In this document: one piece after another, positions 1-9,390 of the stretch | Position numbering within the stretch: position 1 is the stretch's first letter | How the letters are laid out: each line of letters begins with the position of its first letter | From: Moraxellaceae bacterium REDSEA-S32_B1 | GTDB taxonomy: Bacteria; Pseudomonadota; Gammaproteobacteria; Pseudomonadales; Moraxellaceae | Length of the DNA stretch: 64,000 nt | NCBI GenBank assembly: GCA_001626925.1 | Contig: LUOR01000004.1 | Span: 1-64,000, forward strand | Direction: 5' to 3' | The notes under the pieces: generated by a model | Databases searched by the model: none | The model's input: only the letters and a program-made list of their open reading frames with translations | What the model was told of the DNA's origin: nothing | Position numbers and translations under genes: made by a program

Positions 1-140
1 TAGCCTCAGAAATATGTGAACGCTTACAATACTTGTTTAAACCAGTCATAGCCTAACTTTAACACCTTTTGATTTGTGGTAAAGTTATCTAGACCCTATG
101 GAAATATCATAAGATAGGAAAAAATCGTTCGACGCTTAAT

Positions 141-689
141 ATGAAAGAAAAATATGTATTTGATATGTTGAAAGAGCTTTCTCCGTTTAACTCAATGTAT
201 TTCTTTTTGCTATTCGGTATAGCGTGTTTTGTGCTTGCGATTAATCTTCCCATTGAAAATTATGCAGGTCTGTCGTTCAAAGCAAGATCAGTTAATGGCA
301 AGCATGGGCTTTTATTTGATGCTTCATTTTTTGTGACCTTGTTTATGAGTACCTACATAGTATTGCGATATAAGAAATGCGGTTTATCGACAAGATTAAA
401 ATGTGAAATCCGAAAAAATGTTCAATTGGCAGATGAAAAACGACAGAATGATGCAGGGAAGCCAATCAAAAAAGGCGTGGCGATAAGTTATCTGTTTTAT
501 ATATTGATGTTTTTAGCGATGTATACGGGACCTGCATCGAATTTTCCAAAATACTATCAGTTGTATTATGGACACATCGCACTTGCATTTGGTCAGGTAT
601 TATTTTTTCATATTGTCTTTATGAGCATGCTTTTGTTGATCGTACATTGCTATGAGGCAAGGCAGTATATTCTGCGAAAGTATGAATAA
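141..689 (+). CDS. hypothetical integral membrane protein
   Basis: A 182-residue protein that I do not recognise. It has about four hydrophobic segments, near residues 17-37, 60-80, 113-133 and 146-170. Between the second and third lies a basic, probably cytoplasmic loop rich in Lys, Arg and Gln. The arrangement suggests a small inner-membrane protein. No catalytic or metal-binding motif is visible. The first ATG is used; the only SD-like stretch (TAGGAA near 115) is more than 20 bases upstream, so the start is uncertain. It stands alone, with no gene upstream in the window and a leftward gene downstream. Confidence 0.6.
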   Translation: MKEKYVFDMLKELSPFNSMYFFLLFGIACFVLAINLPIENYAGLSFKARSVNGKHGLLFDASFFVTLFMSTYIVLRYKKCGLSTRLKCEIRKNVQLADEKRQNDAGKPIKKGVAISYLFYILMFLAMYTGPASNFPKYYQLYYGHIALAFGQVLFFHIVFMSMLLLIVHCYEARQYILRKYE

Positions 690-782
690 CCGATTTTAAA
701 TTTTACAAAATGAAAAATAGCAAACGATCGTAGCGCTTAATCAGTGCAGTTCACTGTAGAAAATGCTAAATATAAGTAATAA

Positions 783-806
783 AAAAGCAACCCTAAGGTT
801 GCTTTT
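783..806 (-). terminator. intrinsic terminator, DUF1328 gene
   Basis: A perfect 10-bp stem (AAAAGCAACC / GGTTGCTTTT) with a CTAA loop. It is flanked by an A-run on the left and a T-rich run on the right, so it can stop transcription from either direction. It sits just past the end of the leftward DUF1328 gene. Confidence 0.8.
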
Positions 807-835
807 CATTTTTTAATATTTAAAAGTTCTCGTAG

Positions 836-994
836 TTAAACTTTACCACGTGAGATAAAGCCAATAATGAACAAGATTACCGCTACCACTAAGAAAATCA
901 CTGCAAAATCTTTAGATAGACCCGCAACACCACCGAATCCTAAAACACTTGCAATCAAAGCGACTACTGCAAAAATAATTGCCCAACGAAACAT
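836..994 (-). CDS. DUF1328 (YtjA-like) small membrane protein
   Basis: A 52-residue reading frame found by reading the minus strand. It begins [20 protein letters not shown], continues with a Gly-rich turn (GGVAG), and has a second hydrophobic helix ending in FISRGKV. Two membrane helices, the FRWAI start and the GFGG-AG turn are typical of the DUF1328/UPF0391 family, found in many proteobacteria; its function is unknown and it is sometimes stress-linked. AAAGGGAG lies 6-8 bases upstream of the ATG, a strong ribosome-binding site. A terminator follows directly. The family call rests on the characteristic sequence and size. Confidence 0.85.
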   Translation of the reverse strand: MFRWAIIFAVVALIASVLGFGGVAGLSKDFAVIFLVVAVILFIIGFISRGKV

Positions 995-1259
995 AATAGA
1001 CTCCCTTTAAGAAATTTTTGTAGGTTCATCATAAGATCATTATGTGATTGTATCTGTTGAACTTTGGTGGCTTATGTAACTCATATGAAAACAAACCGTA
1101 TAAAAAATGTTCACAAATATTTTATGATTATTATGATTAACCGTAACTAGAATTGGACGGCAGACTTTATGGTTGCAATACTTTTGTATAAACACTTTGC
1201 AAAAAGTTATACGTCATGCTGTTACAATTAGTTGTCAAATCTAAAAAATGCTTTAAGCG

Positions 1260-1742
1260 ATGTCAATTTCTACACAAGACGAATCTAACATTACGGTCGA
1301 AATTCGCCCAGAATTTTGGCGACGCTATGCGATTGATCAGTTGAATCACGCAGAGTGGGAAGCGTTATGTGATGGTTGTGGACAGTGTTGTCTGATCAAA
1401 CTGGAAGATGAGGATACCGGAGAGGTTGCATACACGTCGGTATCGTGCAAACTTTTGGACTGTTCGACAGGGGCGTGTAGCGATTATCCAAATCGGCGTG
1501 ATTTTGTACCTGATTGTATTCAGCTTACCCCTGAATTATTACGGCAAATCAAATGGCTTCCATCAACTTGTGCATATCGTCGTGTCTATGAAGGTAAGGA
1601 TTTACCACGTTGGCATTATTTGATCACAGGTGATCGTCAGAGTGTGATTCGAGCAAAAAAGTCAGTTGCGCATCGTTGTATTTCTGAAACGGAAGTGGAA
1701 GAAGATCATGTTGATGAATATGTGATTCGTTGGGTGCGATAG
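1260..1742 (+). CDS. ycgN: YcgN family cysteine cluster protein (UPF0260)
   Basis: A 160-residue soluble protein with the family's cysteine arrangement: CDGCGQCCLIKL near residues 37-48, then CKLLDC, CSDYPNR and DC further on, and a late Cys near HRCIS. This spacing suggests an Fe-S or zinc-binding cluster and matches the YcgN/UPF0260 family (CxxCxxCC core, about 150 residues). The conserved WLPSTCAYRR and LPRWHYLITG stretches are also present. The biochemical role is not established. It is a single-gene unit, followed by about 150 bases before the PepSY gene. Confidence 0.88.
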   Translation: MSISTQDESNITVEIRPEFWRRYAIDQLNHAEWEALCDGCGQCCLIKLEDEDTGEVAYTSVSCKLLDCSTGACSDYPNRRDFVPDCIQLTPELLRQIKWLPSTCAYRRVYEGKDLPRWHYLITGDRQSVIRAKKSVAHRCISETEVEEDHVDEYVIRWVR

Positions 1743-1831
1743 GATTTCAAAATCTTGAAAAGCTGAAATAAAAAATCAGATCGGTGCAACATGAAGAATT
1801 GATGAAATTGTCGCATTACAGGCGACTAGAC

Positions 1832-1859
1832 TTGCAGTTGAGAATCATTAAACTATAAT
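1832..1859 (+). promoter_or_regulatory. promoter with overlapping Fur-box-like operator
   Basis: A -10 hexamer TATAAT lies at 1854-1859 and a -35-like TTGCAG at 1832-1837 (spacer 16). Positions 1834-1852 between them match the classical 19-bp Fur box at 13 of 19 bases, including an unbroken TGAGAATCATTA. Transcription would start near 1866, about 30 bases ahead of the PepSY gene. Iron-dependent repression by Fur is inferred from this match. Confidence 0.55.
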
Positions 1860-1894
1860 GCGACTCATTATTATTTATAAAATTTTTGAATGCT

Positions 1895-3127
1895 ATGGCT
1901 GAACTGAAGTCGGAATCGACTACTCCACCATCTGAAAGCAACCTATCATCGAAGCAAAGCGATAAATCATCGGCGAAGCAATCGAACAAACAATCTAGCA
2001 AGCAATCACGATGGTATCGTGCCAATTTGTGGATTCACCGTTGGATTAGTTTGATCGTAGTGATTCCATTTGCGATCTTGTCGATTACTGGAGTGATTCT
2101 GATTTTCCACGAGGAGATAGATCATGCACTCGGACATGAGCCGACAGCCTCGATCAGTGTTAATGGTCAGCATCGTCCATTTTCTGACTCAATCAAAGCA
2201 GCACAGCAGGCATATCCCAATGAAAAAGTGATCATGACCTCAATCTATGAAGATCATCATCCCGGTGTGATGCTGATTCGTATGGTTGAAGAGGGTAATG
2301 GTATTCGTGATGCACGTTGGATCTATGCCGATGTGCCTGCAGCGAATTTGGTGGAAGCGCCAAACTCTCGGGAAACGCTGACAGGATTTTTACTTGAGCT
2401 CCACGCAGAATGGTTTATGGGCTTTATTGGGCAGTTGATTGGGGCGTTGATTGCTTTGTTAGTCTTTCTGTCTTTAATCTCAGGCTTGGTCGTCTATGCG
2501 CCTTATGTGAAGAAGTTTTTATTTGGCATCATTCGACGCCAAAAAGGTTCACGTATTTTTCAGCTTGATCTACATAATTTAATCGGCTCTGCGGTACTTG
2601 GTTGGGCATTGGTGGTGACCATTACAGGATTTTTACTCGGCATTGGTACAGTGGCGATCGGTGTATGGCAGATGACCGAGTTGCAACGCTTACAGCAGAC
2701 TTATGCAGAGGCAAAAACCATCAATCCGAATGTGCAAATTGATCAAGTCTATCAAGCAGCAGCATCAGGATCGCAAGGTTGGCATCCGACTTCGGTCTAT
2801 TACCCAACCTCGGAATATTCGACGCAGGGACATTATTTGGTCTTGCTACAAGGTCATGAAGGGATTCAGGAAAAACTATTACGCATTGCTTTGGTCGATG
2901 CGGGCACTGGTGAGCTGACGACGGTTGAGGATATTCCTGTGTATTTGAAAGCGATATTCCTGTCGCAACCGCTCCATTTTGGGAACTATGGTGGACTTGC
3001 CTTAAAGCTATTATGGACACTGTGTACGCTGATGACCTTGTTTATTACGGTGAATGGTGCATGGCTGTGGTGGGCAAAAAGCAAACAAAAAAATCTCAAA
3101 GGAGAGCGCAATGCAACTGTGGAATAA
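1895..3127 (+). CDS. PepSY-associated transmembrane protein
   Basis: About 410 residues. A hydrophilic Ser/Lys/Gln-rich N-terminus (residues 1-40) precedes the first helix at LWIHRWISLIVVIPFAIL. A large periplasmic PepSY-type region follows (about 65-165), then helices near 180-205 and 225-255, a second periplasmic region and a last helix ending LWWAKSKQK. The HRWISL-type start and LHAEWFMGFIGQLIG and LDLHNLIGSAVLGW segments are hallmarks of the PepSY_TM family, several members of which are iron-regulated ferrisiderophore reductases. The Fur-like promoter upstream fits such a role, but the substrate is unknown. A TTG at 1886 would add three residues. It overlaps the next gene by 17 bases. Confidence 0.8.
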   Translation: MAELKSESTTPPSESNLSSKQSDKSSAKQSNKQSSKQSRWYRANLWIHRWISLIVVIPFAILSITGVILIFHEEIDHALGHEPTASISVNGQHRPFSDSIKAAQQAYPNEKVIMTSIYEDHHPGVMLIRMVEEGNGIRDARWIYADVPAANLVEAPNSRETLTGFLLELHAEWFMGFIGQLIGALIALLVFLSLISGLVVYAPYVKKFLFGIIRRQKGSRIFQLDLHNLIGSAVLGWALVVTITGFLLGIGTVAIGVWQMTELQRLQQTYAEAKTINPNVQIDQVYQAAASGSQGWHPTSVYYPTSEYSTQGHYLVLLQGHEGIQEKLLRIALVDAGTGELTTVEDIPVYLKAIFLSQPLHFGNYGGLALKLLWTLCTLMTLFITVNGAWLWWAKSKQKNLKGERNATVE

Positions 3128-3281
3128 TCTAAATACCTTGTGGTTGCTCTGTGTAATCAGTATGGCGGGAATCATCGGGATGATTTTGGTTGATGGTGTG
3201 TGGGATGTTGTATTGCTGATTGTGACGGCACTGCCGATCATTTTGGCAATCTATCGTGCGAATAAGCTTAAAGAAAAGTAA
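3111..3281 (+). CDS. small membrane protein co-transcribed with PepSY gene
   Basis: A 56-residue protein starting at the ATG of MQLWNNLNTLW. It has two hydrophobic stretches, about residues 9-26 and 31-47, and a basic tail (ANKLKEK). AAAGGAGAG lies just upstream of the ATG, inside the last codons of the PepSY gene, so the two are translationally coupled. Small membrane partners often follow PepSY_TM genes; I cannot assign a function beyond that. A longer frame from 3054 has no ribosome-binding site. Confidence 0.7.
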   Translation: MQLWNNLNTLWLLCVISMAGIIGMILVDGVWDVVLLIVTALPIILAIYRANKLKEK

Positions 3282-3396
3282 GTTAACATGGCGAAAGCTT
3301 TATCGAGTTTTCGCTATTAACACAGCCTTCATATTCAAACTTTATAAAATCCCTTATGCTGATTCTATTGTTGAAGAAATTTAAGGAAGGCAGAAG

Positions 3397-4623
3397 ATGA
3401 TGGATAAAGTGAAAGGTAATGATGTTAAAGGTCGTAAAACTAAACGGACATGCACAGTTTTGGCTTTAGCTTGTACGGTTTCTTTTTCTGTATTTTCACT
3501 TTCGGCATGTTCCTCGCCAAACTCCTCAACACCGACACATCAAGAAGCTACAGAAAGTAGTACAGATTCAACGAAAATCAATCAAACGTATCAAGTCGAA
3601 AGCGTTGCAACATTCGATGAGCCGTGGGCGATTACTAATCTTCCTGATGGAAAACTTTTAATCACTGAAAAGCAAGGCAAACTAAAATTATTCGATCCTG
3701 CAACTCGGCAAAGCCTTGATGTGCAAGGCGTACCAAAAGTTGCTTATGGTGGACAAGGTGGTTTGGGCGATGTGGTGATTCATCCACATTTTAGCGAGAA
3801 TCAATGGGTCTATCTCAGCTATGCAGTACAAGGTCAAGGTGGTTATGGGGCGGAAATTTCCAGAGCAAAATTAGACCTCAGCAATCCACAACAACCGAAA
3901 TTAACGGGTTTAGAAAAAATATGGGAACAAGTGCCAAAAATGTCAGGACAAGGGCATTATGGGCATCGTATGTTATTCGACTTTGAAGATCAGCTTTGGG
4001 TGGCTTCAGGGGAGCGTCAACACTTTGATCCTGCGCAAGATATGAACACTAACTTGGGTAAAGTATTGCGACTGAATGACGATGGCACACCTGCTGATGG
4101 TAACCCTTTTGCGGATCAAGGTGATGTGGCCAAGCAGATTTGGTCACTTGGACATCGTAATCCACTGGGTATGGCACTTGATTTACAAGGTCAACTTTGG
4201 GTGGTTGAGATGGGACCTAAAGGAGGCGATGAGCTGAATCTCATCAAAAAATCTGCCAATTATGGTTATCCGATCGTATCCAATGGTGATCATTATGATG
4301 GTCGAGATATTCCCAATCATGACACCCGTCCAGAGTTCCAAGCACCAGCGGTCAGTTGGACACCTGTGATTTCGCCATCGAGTATGATTATTTATCAAGG
4401 TGAGCAATTTCCACAATGGCAAGGTAAAGCGATCATCGGCGGACTATCTTCAGAATCCATCGTGATCGTTGATCTCAGCCAAGCCAAAGACAATATCGCC
4501 AAGGAAGTCCAACGCTTAGATATGGGCGAGCGGATTCGTGGGGTGATCTCTGCCAATGATGGCAGTCTGTGGGTCATTGAAGATGGTTCAAATGGTAAGC
4601 TTTTACACCTCACTGCAAAGTAA
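3397..4623 (+). CDS. PQQ-dependent sugar dehydrogenase family lipoprotein (YliI/Asd-like)
   Basis: A 408-residue exported protein. A basic start and hydrophobic stretch end in the lipobox LSAC, making Cys38 the probable lipidated residue, followed by a Ser/Thr-rich linker. The rest is a six-bladed propeller of the glucose/sorbosone dehydrogenase family: EPWAITNLPDGKLLITEKQG, GGQGGLGDVVIHP, SGERQHFDPAQ, SLGHRNPLGMA and WVVEMGPKGGDELN are all family motifs. The last three contribute to the active site and to PQQ/calcium binding in soluble aldose dehydrogenases. Its likely role is periplasmic oxidation of aldoses. A clear SD (AAGGAAGG) precedes the start. It is monocistronic; the exact sugar cannot be told. 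Confidence 0.85.
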   Translation: MMDKVKGNDVKGRKTKRTCTVLALACTVSFSVFSLSACSSPNSSTPTHQEATESSTDSTKINQTYQVESVATFDEPWAITNLPDGKLLITEKQGKLKLFDPATRQSLDVQGVPKVAYGGQGGLGDVVIHPHFSENQWVYLSYAVQGQGGYGAEISRAKLDLSNPQQPKLTGLEKIWEQVPKMSGQGHYGHRMLFDFEDQLWVASGERQHFDPAQDMNTNLGKVLRLNDDGTPADGNPFADQGDVAKQIWSLGHRNPLGMALDLQGQLWVVEMGPKGGDELNLIKKSANYGYPIVSNGDHYDGRDIPNHDTRPEFQAPAVSWTPVISPSSMIIYQGEQFPQWQGKAIIGGLSSESIVIVDLSQAKDNIAKEVQRLDMGERIRGVISANDGSLWVIEDGSNGKLLHLTAK

Positions 4624-4748
4624 TGAAATCTTGTTGTTGGAAGTTGCTGAAACTGTTTGTAAATATCTGCGTCATCGCTGACAATGGATATATTCAATTT
4701 TATGAATTTAGCCCAACAATCCTGACAAAATCATCCTGAGTAGTTTGC

Positions 4749-6044
4749 ATGTCGAATAGCACCATTCCCTTACCCGAACGTATCCGACCACGGAGCTTAG
4801 ATGAGATCATCGGACAAGATCATCTCTTGGGAGAAGGTGCGCCTCTACGTCAGATGATTGATCAGGGGCATCTGCCATCAATCATTTTTTGGGGACCGCC
4901 AGGTGTGGGGAAAACCACCATTGCATTGCTCCTTGCACAAGCGGTCGATCGTCCTTTTGTTAGCTTATCTGCACTCAATACTGGGGTGAAAGAGCTCCGT
5001 GAAGTAATCGCAGAAAGTGGTGATTTACTCACGCCAGTAGTGTTTATTGATGAGATTCATCGCTTTAATAAATCACAACAAGATGCGCTTCTTGGCGCAG
5101 TGGAAAAAGGCAAAATTACCTTAATCGGCGCAACCACTGAAAATCCGTCTTTTGAAGTGAACAGTGCGCTCTTGTCACGTTGTCAGGTCTATACGCTCAA
5201 TGCTTTAGATCATGAGGCAATTCAACAACTGATTGGTCAGGCGTTAGTGCAAGATCAATTTTTAAAAAGTCGAGAAATGCGTATTGATCAATGGGATGCG
5301 CTCATTCAATTCGCTGCTGGCGATGCTCGTAAAGCCTTAAACCTGATTGATTTGGTGGCTAGTACTTTACCGCATGCGGAAAATTTAGAAGAGCGTCAGG
5401 AAAATGTGGTGAATGATGCGCTCGTGGTCAAAGTCGCCCAACAAAATATTGCTCGCTACGACAAATCAGGTGAACAGCATTACGATCTGATTTCTGCTTT
5501 TATCAAATCCATTCGAGGCAGTGATCCTGATGCGACGCTGTACTGGATGGCTCGCATGCTTAAAGGTGGCGAAGATCCTGTGTTTATTGCACGGCGCATG
5601 CTGATTGCTGCATCGGAAGATATTGGTAACTCCAATCCAAATGCGCTGCTCATGGCAGGGGAATGTTTTCGTTCGGTACAAGCGATTGGCATGCCTGAGG
5701 CTCGCATTGTCCTTGGGCAATGTGCTGTGTATTTGGCGACCAGTGCGAAGAGTAATAGCACCTATATGGCGATCAATCGGGCGATGGCTTTGGCAGAAAA
5801 AACCGATGAATTGCCTGTACCGCTGCATCTACGCAATGCGCCAACCAAACTGATGAAACAACAAGGTTATGGCGTAGATTATCTTTATCCACATGATTAT
5901 CCTGAACATTTTGTGATGCAGGACTATTTGCCACCCGAGCTGAAAGGTACAGTGTTGTATCAACGTGCGCTCAATAAGCGAGAAGTGGAATCTGAGCGCT
6001 TACAACAACGTCGTTGGCAACAACAGTCGCAACAGCAACAATGA
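4749..6044 (+). CDS. rarA: replication-associated recombination protein A (MgsA/RarA)
   Basis: A 431-residue AAA+ ATPase acting at stalled replication forks. The N-terminus has [17 protein letters not shown] and a Walker A motif GPPGVGKT (residues 49-56). Walker B VVFIDEIH is at 97-104, with the sensor/arginine-finger segment [19 protein letters not shown] after it. The C-terminal tetramerisation half carries [22 protein letters not shown] and [11 protein letters not shown]-type motifs typical of RarA/WRNIP1. Length is normal for the family. The protein ends in a Gln-rich tail after RRW that is probably disordered. It stands alone; in many bacteria this gene lies beside lolA or serS, which are not seen here. 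Confidence 0.95.
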   Translation: MSNSTIPLPERIRPRSLDEIIGQDHLLGEGAPLRQMIDQGHLPSIIFWGPPGVGKTTIALLLAQAVDRPFVSLSALNTGVKELREVIAESGDLLTPVVFIDEIHRFNKSQQDALLGAVEKGKITLIGATTENPSFEVNSALLSRCQVYTLNALDHEAIQQLIGQALVQDQFLKSREMRIDQWDALIQFAAGDARKALNLIDLVASTLPHAENLEERQENVVNDALVVKVAQQNIARYDKSGEQHYDLISAFIKSIRGSDPDATLYWMARMLKGGEDPVFIARRMLIAASEDIGNSNPNALLMAGECFRSVQAIGMPEARIVLGQCAVYLATSAKSNSTYMAINRAMALAEKTDELPVPLHLRNAPTKLMKQQGYGVDYLYPHDYPEHFVMQDYLPPELKGTVLYQRALNKREVESERLQQRRWQQQSQQQQ

Positions 6045-6401
6045 TGATTGTTAAATAGATTGTCGATATAGATAACCTGAGTTCGATGGAATGTATTTTT
6101 ATGATATTGAAAAGAAAACATTTTTGGAGAATTCTTAAGGTGTATGATCGTATGTCGGAATTAACCTTCGGTTCGACCTACTTTTCTTTCGGGAAAAGTA
6201 GGCAAAACCATTTTGTCAGTCGCAAACTCGGTCATACACTAAAATTTATCCAACGCTTTGAGAAACGTCATTTTGCTAATGTTGTCCTGACCTCGAACAA
6301 TGCGACTGACGTTCCCACGAACCAAATAAATTTTACTCACCTTATGTTGAACTAAGGTTATAGAGATGTTTAACAAATTCGCAGAAATTTAAGGAAAAAA
6401 T
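6045..6401. other. structured intergenic region, possible interspersed element
   Basis: This 357-base gap has no convincing gene. A 10-bp perfect stem, CCTACTTTTC at 6177-6186 with GAAAAGTAGG at 6193-6202, forms a strong hairpin. About 12 bases later GTCAGTCGCA (6215-6224) is repeated inverted as TGCGACTGAC (6301-6310), with looser complementarity beyond. An 89-codon frame covers the region but has no homologue I recognise and runs through both palindromes, so I do not call it. The layout suggests a mobile or regulatory non-coding repeat. Confidence 0.45.
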
Positions 6402-7067
6402 ATGCTGACCCTACACCATTTACAATTTTCACGTTCGATTCGTATTCTTTGGGCGCTGGAAGAACTTGGTATTGATTACGACATGCAATATTACAAACGC
6501 TTGCCAAATATGTCTGCGCCACCTGAGCTAAAAAAAGTACATCCACTGGGCAAAGCGCCAGTGATCACCGATGAGGGTTTAGTTGTTGCTGAGTCCGCTG
6601 TGATTCTAGATCATTTGCAAGCCAAATATGATACGGACAGTCAATTTAAACCGCAGTCGGCAGAAGGCGTCAATCAATATAATTATTGGATGCACTATGC
6701 CGAAGGTTCATTGATGCCATTATTGGTGTTCACATTGGTGGTGAGTCAGTTGGGTAGTAAAAAAGTACCATTCTTAGCCCGTCCGATTACCAGTGCGATT
6801 GGTGACCAATTGCAAAAGCAATTTTCAAAACCACGTTTAAAAGAGCATGTGGCTTTCCTTGAGCAACATTTAGCAGAAAATGAATATTTTGCAGGTGATC
6901 AATTTAGCTTTGCCGATATTCAAATGATTTTTCCATTAGAAGGTTTATGTTCACGTCAAAGTGAATTGGCATTGCCAAATGTGGAAAAATACTTGGCACG
7001 TATCAATCAGCGTGCAGCGTTGCAACGTGCCAAAGATAAAAGTCCTGACGGCGGAAAAATGATTTAA
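6402..7067 (+). CDS. glutathione S-transferase family protein
   Basis: A 221-residue cytosolic protein with a thioredoxin-like N-terminal domain (residues 1-80) and an all-helical C-terminal domain. The start MLTLHHLQFSRSIRILWALEELG places Ser/Arg at the glutathione-activating position. HPLGKAPVITDEG contains the cis-proline loop, and VVAESAVILDHL is the ES motif that binds the glutathione gamma-glutamyl group. NEYFAGDQFSFADIQM is the conserved N-capping/helix motif of the C-terminal domain. Substrate unknown. The SD AAGGAA precedes the ATG. It is monocistronic. Confidence 0.9.
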   Translation: MLTLHHLQFSRSIRILWALEELGIDYDMQYYKRLPNMSAPPELKKVHPLGKAPVITDEGLVVAESAVILDHLQAKYDTDSQFKPQSAEGVNQYNYWMHYAEGSLMPLLVFTLVVSQLGSKKVPFLARPITSAIGDQLQKQFSKPRLKEHVAFLEQHLAENEYFAGDQFSFADIQMIFPLEGLCSRQSELALPNVEKYLARINQRAALQRAKDKSPDGGKMI

Positions 7068-7163
7068 AATTCAGTGGTTGCGTCTATTTTGCTACCATTT
7101 TTAACAATGAAAAGCATGATTCATTAGCCATGATCTTATGCTTAGACGACATGAGGAAACGCC

Positions 7164-8372
7164 ATGTCAGGCATTATTCAGTCCTTACTTGACACCGATC
7201 TGTATAAATTCACCATGTTACAAGTGGTGTTGCACCAATTTCCACAAGCAGATAGTGTCTACCTGTTCCGCTGTCGCAATAGCAAAGAAGCCGCATATCC
7301 ACTGCGAGAATTAAAAGCAGAATTGGATCAAGAGCTGGACGATCTGTGTACACTGAAATTTAGTGCAGAAGAATTACAATTTTTACGCCAGTGGCGCTTT
7401 ATCAAAAATGATTTTGTTGATTATTTAGAATTATTCCAACTCAAGCGCCGTTTTATCGAAACCACAGTCGATGACAATGGTGAATTGGTGATTCGCATCG
7501 AAGGTCCGATGGTACAAGCCATGTTCTTTGAAATTTATGTGCTCGCCATTGTCAATGAATTGTACTATCGTCGTTTGGATGTAGAGTCTGCCCATATCGA
7601 AGGTGAAAAACGCCTACAAGCCAAAGCAAAATTATTAAAAAGTTATGCCGAACAACAGGTCGATGGCGAGCCACCATTTTTGGTCTCAGACTTTGGTACA
7701 CGCCGCCGTTATAGTTATGCGTGGCAAAAGCATGTGGTGGAAACCTTAAGAGCGGCTGCGCCAAATGTGCTTCGAGGCACCAGTAATGTCTATCTAGCGA
7801 TGCAATTGGGCATTACGCCGATCGGGACGATGGCGCATGAGTTTCTTCAGGCATTTCAAGCGTTGGACGTGCGTTTGCGAGATTTCCAAAAGGCAGCACT
7901 GGAAGCATGGGTGCAAGAATATCGTGGCGATCTCGGCATTGCCTTGACCGATGTGGTCGGTATGGATGCATTCTTGCGAGATTTTGATCTGTATTTTGCT
8001 AAGCTGTTTGATGGTCTACGGCATGACAGTGGCGATCCCTATGAGTGGGGCGACAAAGCCTATGCACATTATAAAAAGTTGAAAATCGACAGTCGCACCA
8101 AGATGCTCACCTTTAGCGATGGTTTAGATTTAGAAAAAGCGTGGGATTTGCATCACTATTTTAAAGATCGCTTCCAAGTCAGCTTTGGTATCGGCACCAA
8201 CTTGACCAATGATATGGGGCAAAAGGCTTTAAACATTGTCTTAAAATTGGTGGAGTGTAATGGTCAGTCGGTGGCGAAAATCTCGGATAGCCCAGGCAAA
8301 ACCATGACCGACAATGATACTTTCCTTGCTTATCTGCGCCAAGTCTTTGAGATACCATCCGAGCAAGGCTGA
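7164..8372 (+). CDS. pncB: nicotinate phosphoribosyltransferase
   Basis: A 402-residue enzyme converting nicotinate and PRPP to nicotinate mononucleotide, the entry step of the Preiss-Handler NAD salvage pathway. The N-terminus has [13 protein letters not shown]. The conserved [12 protein letters not shown] and GTMAHEFLQ segments follow, the latter with the His that is phosphorylated in this family. Further on are [13 protein letters not shown] and [12 protein letters not shown], which bind the phosphoribosyl group. Length equals that of E. coli PncB. GAGGAAACGCC before the ATG is a good SD. A nicotinamidase gene (pncA, near 58 kb) supplies its substrate from nicotinamide. Confidence 0.95.
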   Translation: MSGIIQSLLDTDLYKFTMLQVVLHQFPQADSVYLFRCRNSKEAAYPLRELKAELDQELDDLCTLKFSAEELQFLRQWRFIKNDFVDYLELFQLKRRFIETTVDDNGELVIRIEGPMVQAMFFEIYVLAIVNELYYRRLDVESAHIEGEKRLQAKAKLLKSYAEQQVDGEPPFLVSDFGTRRRYSYAWQKHVVETLRAAAPNVLRGTSNVYLAMQLGITPIGTMAHEFLQAFQALDVRLRDFQKAALEAWVQEYRGDLGIALTDVVGMDAFLRDFDLYFAKLFDGLRHDSGDPYEWGDKAYAHYKKLKIDSRTKMLTFSDGLDLEKAWDLHHYFKDRFQVSFGIGTNLTNDMGQKALNIVLKLVECNGQSVAKISDSPGKTMTDNDTFLAYLRQVFEIPSEQG

Positions 8373-8526
8373 TTATCTGATGGGCGATCATTCGCAGAAA
8401 ATTGACTAAGCATAGACTGATTTTACGTAATTGCTTCTAAGTGACTATGTTATGATTTGGGGCTTTAGGGGCGAATCAAAATCACTATGAACGCGCTCGA
8501 AATGGTCGTATTACAAGGTTAGAACT

Positions 8527-9390
8527 ATGAATGCAGATGTGCCGTTTGGTTTGTTGGTTGAGCCAGAACAGTTTGCACCGTTTTTAGATGATCCGAAATT
8601 TCGGATAGTTGACTTGAGTCGTGAGTCGGTGTTTGAACAATTGCATTTGCCCAATGCCATCTCGGTGCGTCCAAGTGAATTGGTGCGCCATCAGGAATTT
8701 GCATCAGGTCTATTACCTGAAACGGAAAAACTACAAACCTTATTCGATCGACTCGGCATTACTGCAAATCACCATGTCATCGTCTATGATGACGAAGGCG
8801 GTGCGTGGGCGGGTCGCTTGATCTGGAATCTGCACTGTGCGGGGTTTTATCAAACCAGTTTACTCAATGGCGGCATTCACGCATGGCTTGCCGCAGGATT
8901 ACCGACCTCGATTGATCAATATCAAATAGAACCTGTTGCAAATATTTTCCAAATCGATTTAAGTGCAAAGCAAGATTATCAAATTGAATATGACGAACTT
9001 GCGCTAATCGTCGCTGAACAAAACATTACAGCGCAAAGCGTACAGCTTTGGGATTGCCGAACTGAAGATGAATATACAGGTGTGCGATTGGCTGCACGAC
9101 GTGGCGGTCATATCACAGGGGCACAATGGTACGAATGGAGTACTGCCATTAATCGCCAAGATCATTTAAAATTACATCCATTGACACGGATTCAACAGCA
9201 ATTGGAACAACGTGGATTTGATCTCTCTAAACCCGTGATTGTCTATTGTCAGTCCCATCATCGCTCGGGTTTGGCCTATATCATTGGGCGATTGCTGAAC
9301 TGGAATATTCGCGCCTATGATGGTGCGTGGAGTGAATGGGGCAATCGCATGGGCAGTGCTGTCGTCAAAGGAGAACATCCTGTTGAATAA
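8527..9390 (+). CDS. two-domain rhodanese sulfurtransferase
   Basis: A 287-residue protein with two rhodanese domains. The first (about 1-135) contains [19 protein letters not shown] and [16 protein letters not shown] but has Asp-Glu where a catalytic Cys would be. The second (about 150-287) has [12 protein letters not shown] and the active-site loop YCQSHHRSG, with Cys241 as the sulfur carrier. This is the layout of thiosulfate or 3-mercaptopyruvate sulfurtransferases. The loop differs from the CRKGVT and CGSGVT sequences of the best-known enzymes, so the donor is uncertain. Its stop codon overlaps the start of psd, so the pair is translationally coupled. Confidence 0.85.
   Translation: MNADVPFGLLVEPEQFAPFLDDPKFRIVDLSRESVFEQLHLPNAISVRPSELVRHQEFASGLLPETEKLQTLFDRLGITANHHVIVYDDEGGAWAGRLIWNLHCAGFYQTSLLNGGIHAWLAAGLPTSIDQYQIEPVANIFQIDLSAKQDYQIEYDELALIVAEQNITAQSVQLWDCRTEDEYTGVRLAARRGGHITGAQWYEWSTAINRQDHLKLHPLTRIQQQLEQRGFDLSKPVIVYCQSHHRSGLAYIIGRLLNWNIRAYDGAWSEWGNRMGSAVVKGEHPVE

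Noticed and set aside
6086-6355. 89-codon open frame between rarA and the GST gene
   Set aside because: It runs through two strong inverted repeats, shows no domain and has no good ribosome-binding site; treated as non-coding.
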